Shown here piece after piece: positions 33,574 to 41,198 of a stretch of DNA of 41,198 bases. Under the pieces are notes generated by a model. It was not told where the DNA came from. It searched no databases and was given only the letters and a program-made list of their open reading frames with translations. A program made the position numbers and the translations under genes. This stretch comes from an uncultured Erysipelotrichaceae bacterium (lineage in GTDB: Bacteria > Bacillota_I > Bacilli_A > Erysipelotrichales > Erysipelotrichaceae), in NCBI GenBank assembly GCA_944326055.1, contig CALVCT010000007.1:1-41198 (forward strand), given 5' to 3'. Within the stretch, counting starts at the first letter, position 1. Each line of letters opens with the position of its first letter.

Positions 33574-34920
33574 ATGGCTCGTCTAACAAGGACACAGAAA
33601 TATGCTGAACTGAGGAATCAATTAGAGAACGGTCGTGAGACAGAACTTAAGACTGAAGAATTGTCGCCTTTTAAAGAGAGACTAGAAGAGATCAGTCCAA
33701 AAGAAGAAGTCGCTAAAGTCGAAAAAGAAACGATGGAAGTCAAAGAAGAGATCTCAGAGATCAAAGAAGTAAAACGTGAACTTGACGACTCTTTAGATGC
33801 GATCTTACGTCGTATGAATCAAGAAGTAGAGAAGCATATCGATGATCGTACAGTAGAGAAAAAAGAAGAAGAGAGCTCTATCGCCGATATTTTACATGTA
33901 GATGAGATCATCGATAATACAAAGGAAGAGGTCAAAGAGCCAGAAAGTGACACTTCTGCATCGATCAAAGAAGAAAAGGATGAAGAAGTAGAAGAAGTCA
34001 CAACTGAAAAAGAGAGCGAAGAAGCTCCTCAGGTCCAAGAAGAGATAGAAGTTGTGGAAGATGTGGCAGCAAAAGAGCCAGAAGTCGAAAAGAAGGACTT
34101 CATCTCGATCGAAGATCTCATGCAAGGAAATAACAGTAATGACTATCTTAAAAATACACTTGATGAAGTCAAGGCTTACAATAGATCATTAGGCTCAGTC
34201 ACTGTTGACGATGTTCCTAAGACGATACTCGATGAGATCAGAGGCATCAAACAAGAACCAGCCGAAGATGATCTCAGCAATACTGTGACCCTCGAGATCA
34301 AGAAGATCTTGTCAGAACTTGATGAGCCTGAAGAACCAAAAGTAGTAGAGCCAAGCGTAGCTGAGATCTCAGAGAAGAAAGAAGAGAAGGTCGAAGTTAC
34401 AGAAAAGGTCGAAACGCAACCTCTAGTTGCTGAGACTTTGAAACGCATCGAACCTGAAGCAGTATCGACTCCTGATATCGAGGAAGTCAAAAAAGCAATG
34501 GAAGGTCTACCAAAAGATGTCAGTGATCTTTTGAGACAGTATCTTGAAGCAACACAAGAAGACGTCTTTGCTGAGCCAAAGAAAGAAGAAGTCAAAGAGG
34601 AAAGACCAGTCGAGGTATTAGACGCTGATAAAGTCGAAGTTAAAAGCACTCCTGATGTAGCTGAGACGATAGTCGTTAAGCCAGCTGGCGAAGCTAGCGA
34701 ACTTGAAGCAGCTTTAATGAACGAGACGATGCCTCTTCAAGTTGAGAAGACTACAGCTAATCCAAAGATCCAAGAGGAAGAAGAATATGAGGAAGAATCT
34801 GGATCGAGTCGTGTACTCAATATCATCCTTATTATTCTTATCGTTATTCTTGTCTTAGTCCTTATTGTCGTTGCTTATCTCATTTTAGTCGCTCAAGGCA
34901 TCATTCCAAGTCTGTTCTAA
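33574..34920 (+). CDS. acidic, low-complexity protein with C-terminal membrane anchor
   Basis: A 448-residue protein. Residues 1-400 are dominated by Glu, Lys and Val in loosely repeated blocks (EEVKEP, EEKEE), with a conserved-looking stretch near 170-245 (FISIEDLMQGNNSNDYLKNTLDEVKAY). One strongly hydrophobic helix near residues 412-440 (VLNIILIILIVILVLVLIVV) precedes a 7-8-residue end. Without a signal peptide the bulk should be cytoplasmic and tail-anchored. SD GGAGG precedes ATG 33574. It is 1 nt from cmk, probably co-transcribed with it. Family not recognised; a membrane scaffold or division-related role is only a guess. Confidence 0.8.
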   Translation: MARLTRTQKYAELRNQLENGRETELKTEELSPFKERLEEISPKEEVAKVEKETMEVKEEISEIKEVKRELDDSLDAILRRMNQEVEKHIDDRTVEKKEEESSIADILHVDEIIDNTKEEVKEPESDTSASIKEEKDEEVEEVTTEKESEEAPQVQEEIEVVEDVAAKEPEVEKKDFISIEDLMQGNNSNDYLKNTLDEVKAYNRSLGSVTVDDVPKTILDEIRGIKQEPAEDDLSNTVTLEIKKILSELDEPEEPKVVEPSVAEISEKKEEKVEVTEKVETQPLVAETLKRIEPEAVSTPDIEEVKKAMEGLPKDVSDLLRQYLEATQEDVFAEPKKEEVKEERPVEVLDADKVEVKSTPDVAETIVVKPAGEASELEAALMNETMPLQVEKTTANPKIQEEEEYEEESGSSRVLNIILIILIVILVLVLIVVAYLILVAQGIIPSLF

Positions 34921-34921
34921 G

Positions 34922-35587
34922 ATGAAGATCAACATCGCTATCGATGGACCAAGCGCTGCCGGCAAGAGTTCGGTGGCTGATACTTTAGCGAAGAGATTAG
35001 GCTATATCCATCTCGATACGGGAGCGATGTATCGAATGGTCGCTTATCTATGCAAAGTCAAAGATATTTCTTTAGATGCTGAAGATGAGATCGTCAAAGC
35101 TCTTAGGAAAGCAGATGTAAGTTTTATGACTGATGGCACTATCATCCTTGATGGTGCCATCATCAATGATGATATCAGGACCGAAGAGATGAGCATGTCT
35201 GCTTCTTTAGTTTCAAAGAATCCTAAAGTCAGAGAAGCGCTTGTCTCTATTCAACAGGACATTGCCAAAGATAAAGGCTATATCTTAGATGGTCGTGATA
35301 TTGGGACCGTCGTCTTACCTGATGCAGAAATAAAGATCTATTTAGTTGCTGATCCTTTAGAACGTGCTAAAAGGAGAGTATTACAAAATAAGATCAAAGG
35401 TATCGATTCAGATCTTGAAAAGGTCTTTGAAGACATCAAGGCACGCGATTATCAAGACTCAAACCGTAAAACTTCACCACTGAAGAAAGCACAGGATGCG
35501 ATACTCATCGATACCAGCGACTTATCGCAAGATGAAGTAACTGAAAAGATCTATGAAGTCGTAAAAGAAAAGATAAAGGAGGGCTGA
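34922..35587 (+). CDS. cmk: cytidylate kinase
   Basis: A 221-residue P-loop kinase that phosphorylates CMP/dCMP with ATP. P-loop GPSAAGKSS (residues 8-16), LDTGAMYRMVA, DGRDIGTVVLPDAEIKIYLVAD and the RDYQDSNRKTSPLKKA substrate-binding segment. ATG 34922 lies 1 nt after the previous stop with no good SD, so it is likely translationally coupled. Order cmk-der-gpsA is common in Bacillota, usually with rpsA between cmk and der; rpsA is absent here. Confidence 0.97.
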   Translation: MKINIAIDGPSAAGKSSVADTLAKRLGYIHLDTGAMYRMVAYLCKVKDISLDAEDEIVKALRKADVSFMTDGTIILDGAIINDDIRTEEMSMSASLVSKNPKVREALVSIQQDIAKDKGYILDGRDIGTVVLPDAEIKIYLVADPLERAKRRVLQNKIKGIDSDLEKVFEDIKARDYQDSNRKTSPLKKAQDAILIDTSDLSQDEVTEKIYEVVKEKIKEG

Positions 35588-35588
35588 T

Positions 35589-36902
35589 ATGATCGAAGGT
35601 GTCATCGCCATCGTTGGCCGACCTAATGTCGGCAAATCAACGCTCTTTAACAGGATATTAGAAGAGAGACGCTCTATCGTCTTAGATACACCGGGCGTTA
35701 CGCGTGATCGTATCTATGGCGATTGTACATGGCTAGCTAATAATTACCGCCTTATCGATACAGGCGGTTTTGGTCTAGATGATGCACCTTTTCAAAAAGA
35801 GATCAACGCTCAAGTCGAGATCGCGATCGAACAAGCGGATGTCATCGTCTTCTTGTGCAGCGGACAAGATGGCATGACAGATGATGATCGCTATATAGCT
35901 AAACTTTTACGTAAAGCAGATAGACCAGTCGTCCTAGCTGTCAATAAGATCGATGATCATGCGATGATCAATGATATCTATGAGTTCTATGCTTTAGGAT
36001 TCGGAGATCCTATTGCAGTATCAGCCTCACATTCTATCGGTGTTGGCGATCTTTTAGATGCTTGTGTCGAAAAGATGCCAAAAAGGAAGATCGATGCACA
36101 TGAAGGTATGATACGTTTTGCGATCATTGGCCGACCTAATGTCGGCAAATCAAGTCTTACTAATGCATTGGTCGGTGAAGATCGTGTCATCGTCTCTGAT
36201 ATCGAGGGGACGACACGTGATGCGATCGACACAGTATTCAAAGTCGATGGAAAGGAATACGCTGCGATCGATACAGCAGGGATACGCAAAAGAGGTAAGA
36301 TAATCGAGAATATCGAAAAGTACTCTGTACTTAGAGCTAAAGCGGCTATCGATAGAGCAGACGTCGTCTTAGTCGTTTTAGATGGTGAAAGAGGTATCAT
36401 CGAACAAGATAAACATGTAGCTGGTCTTGCGCATGAAGCACTCAAAGGTGTCATCATCGTCTACAATAAATGGGACCTTGTAAAAAAGGATCAGAATACG
36501 ATGTCTGAGATCGAGAAAAAGATCAGGACTGAGTTTCAATATCTTGATTATGCACCTATCGCGTTTACCAGTGCTATAAATAATAAACGTGTCCATACAC
36601 TATTGCCTTTGATCGAAGAGGTCTATGAGAACGTCAATCGTCGTATCCAGACATCTGTTCTCAATGAAGTGATCATGGATGCTCAACTGTCTAACCCACC
36701 AAAGGCGATCAGTGGAAGGCGATTAAAGATCTACTATGCCTCACAGGTCGAAAGTGCACCTTGTGTCATTGCGCTTTTTGTTAATGATCCAGAGCTTTTG
36801 CATTTCTCATATAAGCGCTATATCGAGAATCGTCTAAGAGAAGCTTTCGCCTTTGAAGGCGTTCCTATCAATATAAAAGCTATCAAGAAGGAGGATCGTT
36901 AG
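35589..36902 (+). CDS. der: ribosome-assembly GTPase Der (EngA)
   Basis: A 437-residue double GTPase needed for 50S subunit maturation. The first G domain has GRPNVGKST (about 10-18), DTPGVTRDR, DTGG and NKID. The second has GRPNVGKSS (about 181-189), DIEGTTRDAIDT, DTAG and NKWD. A KH-like domain ends the protein (PPKAISGRRLKIYYASQ). The two P-loop codons are part of an exact 27-bp repeat. Starts 1 nt after the cmk stop; the end overlaps gpsA by 1 nt. Confidence 0.98.
   Translation: MIEGVIAIVGRPNVGKSTLFNRILEERRSIVLDTPGVTRDRIYGDCTWLANNYRLIDTGGFGLDDAPFQKEINAQVEIAIEQADVIVFLCSGQDGMTDDDRYIAKLLRKADRPVVLAVNKIDDHAMINDIYEFYALGFGDPIAVSASHSIGVGDLLDACVEKMPKRKIDAHEGMIRFAIIGRPNVGKSSLTNALVGEDRVIVSDIEGTTRDAIDTVFKVDGKEYAAIDTAGIRKRGKIIENIEKYSVLRAKAAIDRADVVLVVLDGERGIIEQDKHVAGLAHEALKGVIIVYNKWDLVKKDQNTMSEIEKKIRTEFQYLDYAPIAFTSAINNKRVHTLLPLIEEVYENVNRRIQTSVLNEVIMDAQLSNPPKAISGRRLKIYYASQVESAPCVIALFVNDPELLHFSYKRYIENRLREAFAFEGVPINIKAIKKEDR
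35614..35640 (+). repeat. 27-bp direct repeat in der, copy 1
   Basis: Identical over 27 bp to 36127-36153. It encodes GRPNVGKS and contains the dyad GCCGAC-CTAAT-GTCGGC (35617-35633). Confidence 0.95.
36127..36153 (+). repeat. 27-bp direct repeat in der, copy 2
   Basis: Second exact copy, 513 bp downstream and in the same reading frame, encoding the P-loop of the second G domain. Confidence 0.95.
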
Positions 36903-37897
36903 TGAAGATCAGAGTCATAGGCAGCGGCAGTTGGTCGACTGCTTTGAGTCAAGTCCTTGTCGATAATGGACACGATGTCTTGATCTATGGTATCTCTAAG
37001 GATGAGGTCGATGATATAAATATCAATCATCGAAACTCTAAATTCTTTGGTGATGTGAATATCGCAACCAACTTAAAAGCAACAGATGATATAGATCGTG
37101 TCAAAGATGCTGATATCATTTTACTTGCTGTACCGGTAAAAGCGCTAGAAGGCGTGTTGAATGAATTATATGATCTATTGGATCACCCCGTTACGATCAT
37201 TTCAGTAGCTAAAGGTTTCCACCCTGAAACAAAAAGACGCCTATCGCTTGAGATCAAAGATCTAATGCGTGATAAAGTAAGTCATGTCGTCTCACTGATC
37301 GGCCCGAGCCATGCTGAAGAGGTGATCGTCCGTAAGCTCACACTAGTCAATTCGGTGTGCGAAGATGAAGAAGCTGCTATCGTCATCCAGAAGCTCTTTG
37401 CGAACGATTATTTTAGAGTCTATACGAATACTGATGTCATAGGAGCTGAGATCGCTGCAGCACTCAAGAATGTCATGGCGATCGCTTCAGGCGCTTTAAA
37501 TGGCTTAGGACAAGGTGATAATGCAAGGGCAGCGCTCATGACTAGAGGACTTGCTGAGATCACACGTTTTGGCATTGCGATGGGTGGCAAACTCGATACT
37601 TTTTTAGGACTAAATGGTGTTGGTGATCTGATCGTCACTTGTTCGTCATTACACTCCCGTAACTATCAAGCCGGACTTCAGATAGGCAAAGCCGACGATG
37701 CTTCAGCTTTTCTTAAAGAGAATACCAAGACGACAGAGGGCATCCTGACGACAAAGACAGTCTATGAATTATCTTTGGAACTAGGGATCGATATGCCGAT
37801 CACAATGGAAGTATATAAGGTCTTATATGAAGGCAAAAAGCCATCGATCGCCATAGGCGATCTCATGCAAAGACCGCTTAAAGCCGAAGATAGATAA
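36902..37897 (+). CDS. gpsA: glycerol-3-phosphate dehydrogenase [NAD(P)+]
   Basis: A 331-residue enzyme that reduces dihydroxyacetone phosphate to sn-glycerol-3-phosphate for phospholipid synthesis. The N-terminal dinucleotide motif reads IGSGSWSTAL, with Ser where the family usually has the third Gly (GAGSWGTAL). AVPVKALEGVL, the catalytic-type Lys in IISVAKGF and AALKNVMAIASG, GPSHAEEV, and GVGDLIVTCSSLHSRN are present. GTG 36902 overlaps the der stop by 1 nt, with AAGGAGG about 10 nt upstream. Followed by a strong terminator. Confidence 0.96.
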   Translation: MKIRVIGSGSWSTALSQVLVDNGHDVLIYGISKDEVDDININHRNSKFFGDVNIATNLKATDDIDRVKDADIILLAVPVKALEGVLNELYDLLDHPVTIISVAKGFHPETKRRLSLEIKDLMRDKVSHVVSLIGPSHAEEVIVRKLTLVNSVCEDEEAAIVIQKLFANDYFRVYTNTDVIGAEIAAALKNVMAIASGALNGLGQGDNARAALMTRGLAEITRFGIAMGGKLDTFLGLNGVGDLIVTCSSLHSRNYQAGLQIGKADDASAFLKENTKTTEGILTTKTVYELSLELGIDMPITMEVYKVLYEGKKPSIAIGDLMQRPLKAEDR

Positions 37898-37918
37898 AGC
37901 CTGATATCAGGCTTTTTT
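37896..37918 (+). terminator. gpsA terminator
   Basis: AAAGCCTGAT-ATCAGGCTTT palindrome with three further T; it begins within the gpsA stop codon. Confidence 0.9.
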
Positions 37919-37938
37919 AGTATGTATGAGGTATAAGA

Positions 37939-37960
37939 AAAGCTGACGATCGTCAGCTTT
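37939..37960 (-). terminator. terminator of the penicillin-binding protein gene
   Basis: A 22-bp perfect palindrome (AAAGCTGACGA and its complement) at the stop codon of the minus-strand gene, followed on that strand by TTCTT. Confidence 0.75.
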
Positions 37961-40900
37961 AATCGAAGAATCCGCTTGGTGGGAAGTCTTCGGCAGTATC
38001 ACTATCGAATTCACTGATATCGATGACCTTACAGAACTGTTCACTTGATGAGCTTGATGATCCACAGACTTCTACTTCATTAGCACCAATTAGATCGCTT
38101 CGGTAGACATCGAATGATGTTGAAGTATCGCTGGTGGAGATAGAATCGACAAGTGTACCATCGATCCTTAACTCAGCACTATAGGTAACGTCATCTGGCA
38201 TCACATAGCGTATACGTGGGTAGTACAGACGTCCATAAGCTCTTGTCACTTTACCACTAAGACTTGTCGCTGTGAGATCTTGGATACCTTCACCAGCTCC
38301 TTCGCCTAAGATGACAAAGTCGACATTGATCGTATCATCGTTAGAGACACTGACATCGATATCGGATAGTGTGCCTGTCCGGATCTCATATTCGATCTCG
38401 CTCTCTGGCAGTAGTCGGTTATACTTTTTGAGGATGAGCCCTGTTACTGGTTCGCCAACTGTTGGTTCGATGTAAGGGAAGAGACCCTTTACATGAGTTA
38501 TCTCAGTAACATCACTCGGTCTTTCGATGGCTTTAGCTTCATAGCCGAAGTGGGCTATTCCTTCATCTAATAGGATGTTACCGATCTGGCCCTTGATATT
38601 GATGTTGTCGTCGCGACTAGTTATATAAGTTCCTTCTGCAGCTCTATCGAAGCCGAGCCAGATGACATTGGTATATTGGTTGGTCGAGCAGACGAGCCAA
38701 GAGTCTTTTGCACTACCAACAGGTATGCCATAAGCAGTTCCACTATCGCCCCAATCGGTCGTACCAGTCTTAGCGTAGACAGGATAGCTATCTTTGAGGA
38801 TCTGCGTATAGTTGTACCAGTTGCCACTAACGACATCTTCTTCGAGATAGGCTGCAAGATAAGCAGCACCTTCAGAAACGACACGCTCGCCCTCGGTATC
38901 TGCTGTATAGGTCGTACCATCAGGCAACTCGATATAGCGGACTGTATGTGGTTCGATATATTTACCGCCATTGAATAAGACGGCATGAGCACCAGCTAAT
39001 TGCTTAGGTGATACTTGTAATGTATTACCACCGATCGCATATTGCAGATCGAAAGTATCTAGATCGGCATCGATACCTATACTGTTAAGGAAATCGACGC
39101 AATACTGTTCACCTTTCTCATCGATGATCGCTTGTAGAGTTTGGATAGCTGGTGTGTTGAGCGATCTATCGACCGCCTCTGTCACTAACATATCGCCATC
39201 ATAAGTACCAGTAGCGTTACCTATGAGATGATCTGAACCATAGAGGTAGATCGGACGGTCAGTTACTGTATGAGCTGTTGACCAGCCCAGATCTTCGAAG
39301 GCAAGTAAGTATTCAAAGACTGGTTTGATCGTCGATCCAGGTTGGATCTTCGACATCGTCGCTCTATTCCAATTAAGAGCACCGCTTTGATTACGCCCTC
39401 CGCCTATAGCTACGATCGCTCCGGTCTGATTGTTCATAGAGATTATGGCATTTTGCATATCATCACGATACCAATCGATTATGTCGTTACTATTTTGGAT
39501 ATCATAGACTAGCTGTTGCATATATGTATCCATGTTCGTATAGATCTTCATCGAATTTGTCGTTGGATCTAGACCAGTTACTTCAGTGACCTCGTCGATG
39601 ACAGCGTCGATATAACTTTGATAATAAGGAATGACATCATTGAAGACACTACTTTCACCTACTAGTCGATCTTCTAGTTTTACCGCTTTGGCAAGAGCAC
39701 ACTCTTCTTCGGTGATATAACCATGATAGACCATCATATCCAAGACTTCATTGCGTCTTTGAGTACCATTCTCAAGATAATCGACATCGGCACTGACATA
39801 GATATTTCCTTCATCATATTTGATGAGATTATTATAAGGGTTACAAGCGTTTGGTGAATTGATGAGACCAGCTAAAAAAGCACTGTCTGATAGATCAAGT
39901 TCACTGACATCCTTGCCAAAATAATATTGGGATGCCTTTTGGATACCACGGATATTGTTACCAAAGTTGATGCGATTGAGATAACTAGCGAAGATGTCAC
40001 GTTTATCCAGTTTGGCATCAGCTTCGATCGCTAAGATGATCTCTTGTGCTTTTCTTTGGATCGATCTTTCAGCTAGTGTTGAATTAGCACCATCATCGAT
40101 CTGGAAGTAAGTATTCTTGATGAGTTGCATCGTAAAAGTGCTACCACCTTGATCAAAGGAACCGGATTTGATGTTTTCAAGGAAGGCTTTGGTAAAACGT
40201 GGAATATCGAAACCAAAGTGTTCGAAGAATCGTGAATCCTCGATCGACAAGAAAGCATCGACTAAGACATTAGGCATCTCTTCATATCCGACATTCTCTC
40301 GCTTATATTCTCCAAGTTCAGCAACTACTTGATCATTGGCGTCATAGATGACGCTTGATTCTTCGGCGACAAGGTCCGTGAGGACAAGCTCAGGCATACC
40401 TTCAAGGAGTTTAAAGCCGATGATGCCACAGATGATGACACCAATGATGCCAATACCGATGATAGTCCAAACGACCACAGCCGAAATAAAGATGCCACGG
40501 CTTCCTTTCGGACCTGAGGATCCATCATTAGGACGGCCTTTTTGTATCTCGTTATAACGTCTTTCTTCTTCTTTCTTAGCTTTATTTGCTTGACGTTTCT
40601 TTTTGAGACTCTCAAAGAAGCTTCCTTTTTCTTGTGGTGCTACTTTGATGACCTTTGATGAGGTAGTCTTAGCTGTCGTCTTCTTTTTGTTTGCCTGTGC
40701 CTTATTTGGTGCGATATAGACTTTTGTCGCTTCTAGATCATCAGATGAGTTGGAGACCTTTTTCTCAGTCATGACTTTTGTCTTTGGTCGCGCTATTTTT
40801 TGGCTTGCCTGCTTGTTAGTTTCTTTTTGTTGTGTCGCTGTCTTAGCAGTATTTTCAGTTTTTGATCCCGTCGTTACTTTTTTAGCGACATCATTTGAAG

Positions 40901-41051
40901 TCTTGCTTTCTTTGCTTTGATTTGGGATCTCTGACTTGACCGTTTCTTTATTTGCGTATCCTTCTTGATGGATCTGGCGGTTTTTGACACGACGGCTCGC
41001 TAAAGAGCGATCGCGTACCGCTTTCTGATTTAGTTCTTCTTCTCTTTTCAT
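37959..41051 (-). CDS. class A penicillin-binding protein (PBP1a-type)
   Basis: A 1030-residue bifunctional peptidoglycan synthase. Residues 1-185 are a long Lys/Thr/Gln-rich cytoplasmic tail. One membrane helix (about 187-215) leads to the GT51 glycosyltransferase domain (catalytic Glu271 in IEDSRFFEHFG, then GGSTFTMQLIKN). The transpeptidase domain has SxxK at Ser573 (PGSTIKP), SLN at 630-632 and KTGT at 761-764. The last 170 residues are an acidic extension with a Cys-Gly-Ser6-Glu-Gln-Phe-Cys segment near residue 1000. It polymerises and cross-links lipid II, the product of MurG. No SD before ATG 41051; TATGAT ends 9 nt upstream. The length exceeds typical PBP1a because of both extensions. 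Confidence 0.95.
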   Translation of the reverse strand: MKREEELNQKAVRDRSLASRRVKNRQIHQEGYANKETVKSEIPNQSKESKTSNDVAKKVTTGSKTENTAKTATQQKETNKQASQKIARPKTKVMTEKKVSNSSDDLEATKVYIAPNKAQANKKKTTAKTTSSKVIKVAPQEKGSFFESLKKKRQANKAKKEEERRYNEIQKGRPNDGSSGPKGSRGIFISAVVVWTIIGIGIIGVIICGIIGFKLLEGMPELVLTDLVAEESSVIYDANDQVVAELGEYKRENVGYEEMPNVLVDAFLSIEDSRFFEHFGFDIPRFTKAFLENIKSGSFDQGGSTFTMQLIKNTYFQIDDGANSTLAERSIQRKAQEIILAIEADAKLDKRDIFASYLNRINFGNNIRGIQKASQYYFGKDVSELDLSDSAFLAGLINSPNACNPYNNLIKYDEGNIYVSADVDYLENGTQRRNEVLDMMVYHGYITEEECALAKAVKLEDRLVGESSVFNDVIPYYQSYIDAVIDEVTEVTGLDPTTNSMKIYTNMDTYMQQLVYDIQNSNDIIDWYRDDMQNAIISMNNQTGAIVAIGGGRNQSGALNWNRATMSKIQPGSTIKPVFEYLLAFEDLGWSTAHTVTDRPIYLYGSDHLIGNATGTYDGDMLVTEAVDRSLNTPAIQTLQAIIDEKGEQYCVDFLNSIGIDADLDTFDLQYAIGGNTLQVSPKQLAGAHAVLFNGGKYIEPHTVRYIELPDGTTYTADTEGERVVSEGAAYLAAYLEEDVVSGNWYNYTQILKDSYPVYAKTGTTDWGDSGTAYGIPVGSAKDSWLVCSTNQYTNVIWLGFDRAAEGTYITSRDDNINIKGQIGNILLDEGIAHFGYEAKAIERPSDVTEITHVKGLFPYIEPTVGEPVTGLILKKYNRLLPESEIEYEIRTGTLSDIDVSVSNDDTINVDFVILGEGAGEGIQDLTATSLSGKVTRAYGRLYYPRIRYVMPDDVTYSAELRIDGTLVDSISTSDTSTSFDVYRSDLIGANEVEVCGSSSSSSEQFCKVIDISEFDSDTAEDFPPSGFFD

Positions 41052-41060
41052 AACCTATAT

Positions 41061-41066
41061 ATCATA
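41061..41066 (-). promoter_or_regulatory. possible -10 of the penicillin-binding protein gene
   Basis: TATGAT on the minus strand, 9 nt before ATG 41051, overlapping the stop codon of the upstream gene. Co-transcription with that gene is an alternative. Confidence 0.35.
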
Positions 41067-41198
41067 CCATAAAATCAAAGCTTCCTAACTCTTTGAAGTA
41101 TTGGATAGCGATACATCCAAGTCCAGTATGGATAGCTACAGGATTGTATAATGGGATGATCTCGATCCGACAGTTTGGTAAGGCACTCTTCACATCAT
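41062..41198 (-). CDS. DegV-family protein, C-terminal end only
   Basis: The window ends inside a minus-strand gene. The visible last 44 codons include IEIIPLYNPVAIHTGLGCIA, which matches the C-terminal lipid-binding region of DegV-family (fatty-acid-binding) proteins, where a conserved His-Thr-Gly follows the Pro-Val. It stops at TGA 41062-41064, 10 nt upstream of the penicillin-binding protein start, so the two may be co-transcribed. Confidence 0.7.
   Translation of the reverse strand, partial: DVKSALPNCRIEIIPLYNPVAIHTGLGCIAIQYFKELGSFDFMV

Noticed and set aside
33819-34649. Several minus-strand frames opposite the acidic protein
   Set aside because: Ser/Phe-rich shadows created by Glu/Lys-rich codons on the plus strand, with no start signals.

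Overview
The window looks like chromosomal DNA of a low-to-moderate GC Bacillota (Firmicutes). Gene content and order suggest the class Erysipelotrichia or a close relative: HrcA/CIRCE-type chaperone control, a comG competence-pilus operon preceded by an YqgX-type metallo-beta-lactamase protein, murG-murB-ftsQ, cmk-der-gpsA, and a tRNA gene that encodes its CCA end. This placement is an inference, since no 16S gene or database search was available. TGA is used as a stop. ATG, GTG and TTG starts all occur. I see no CRISPR array, intact insertion sequence or prophage.

Layout. 1-2.2 kb is a decaying edge: a broken aldo/keto reductase, an intact PepSY lipoprotein and a broken LysR-type regulator. 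2.2-8.1 kb is on the minus strand: a SWIM/SNF2 helicase, a CmpB-type membrane protein, and htpG behind a CIRCE operator. 8.1-9.9 kb is a plus-strand operon (NUDIX, cyclophilin, YitT, a 28-residue membrane peptide), convergent with a two-gene ThrE-type exporter (9.9-11.1 kb). 11.1-12.3 kb is a gene-poor stretch with a candidate small RNA, one doubtful small membrane ORF and decayed coding sequence, ending at tRNA-Leu(GAG). 12.4-16.3 kb is typA and then groES-groEL under a consensus promoter with CIRCE. 16.4-18.9 kb holds a 460-residue unknown and gap. 19.0-24.4 kb is a tightly overlapping operon headed by a transmembrane XRE/RCC1-like protein and carrying cysS, mrnC and rlmB. 24.5-28.4 kb has trxB diverging from a small membrane protein, murG, murB and ftsQ. 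28.5-32.9 kb is rpmG, the YqgX-like hydrolase and a seven-gene comG operon. 33.0-37.9 kb is efp, an acidic tail-anchored protein, cmk, der and gpsA. 38.0-41.2 kb is a large class A penicillin-binding protein and the end of a degV-family gene, both on the minus strand.

The genes are mostly housekeeping: protein folding, translation and its factors, wall synthesis, glycolysis and DNA uptake. Three less expected features stand out. First, about eight transcription units have a -10 hexamer only 6-9 nt before the start codon and no Shine-Dalgarno (SD) sequence, so they look leaderless, while other units have strong SD sites. Several of the leaderless promoters are divergent and interlocked. Second, the comG operon starts behind a hairpin that has terminator shape and buries the SD of comGA. 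Third, EF-P lacks the canonical PGKG tip, with Met at the position of the modified lysine. A membrane-spanning HTH protein with an extracytoplasmic RCC1-like domain heading the cysS operon is the least familiar protein architecture here.
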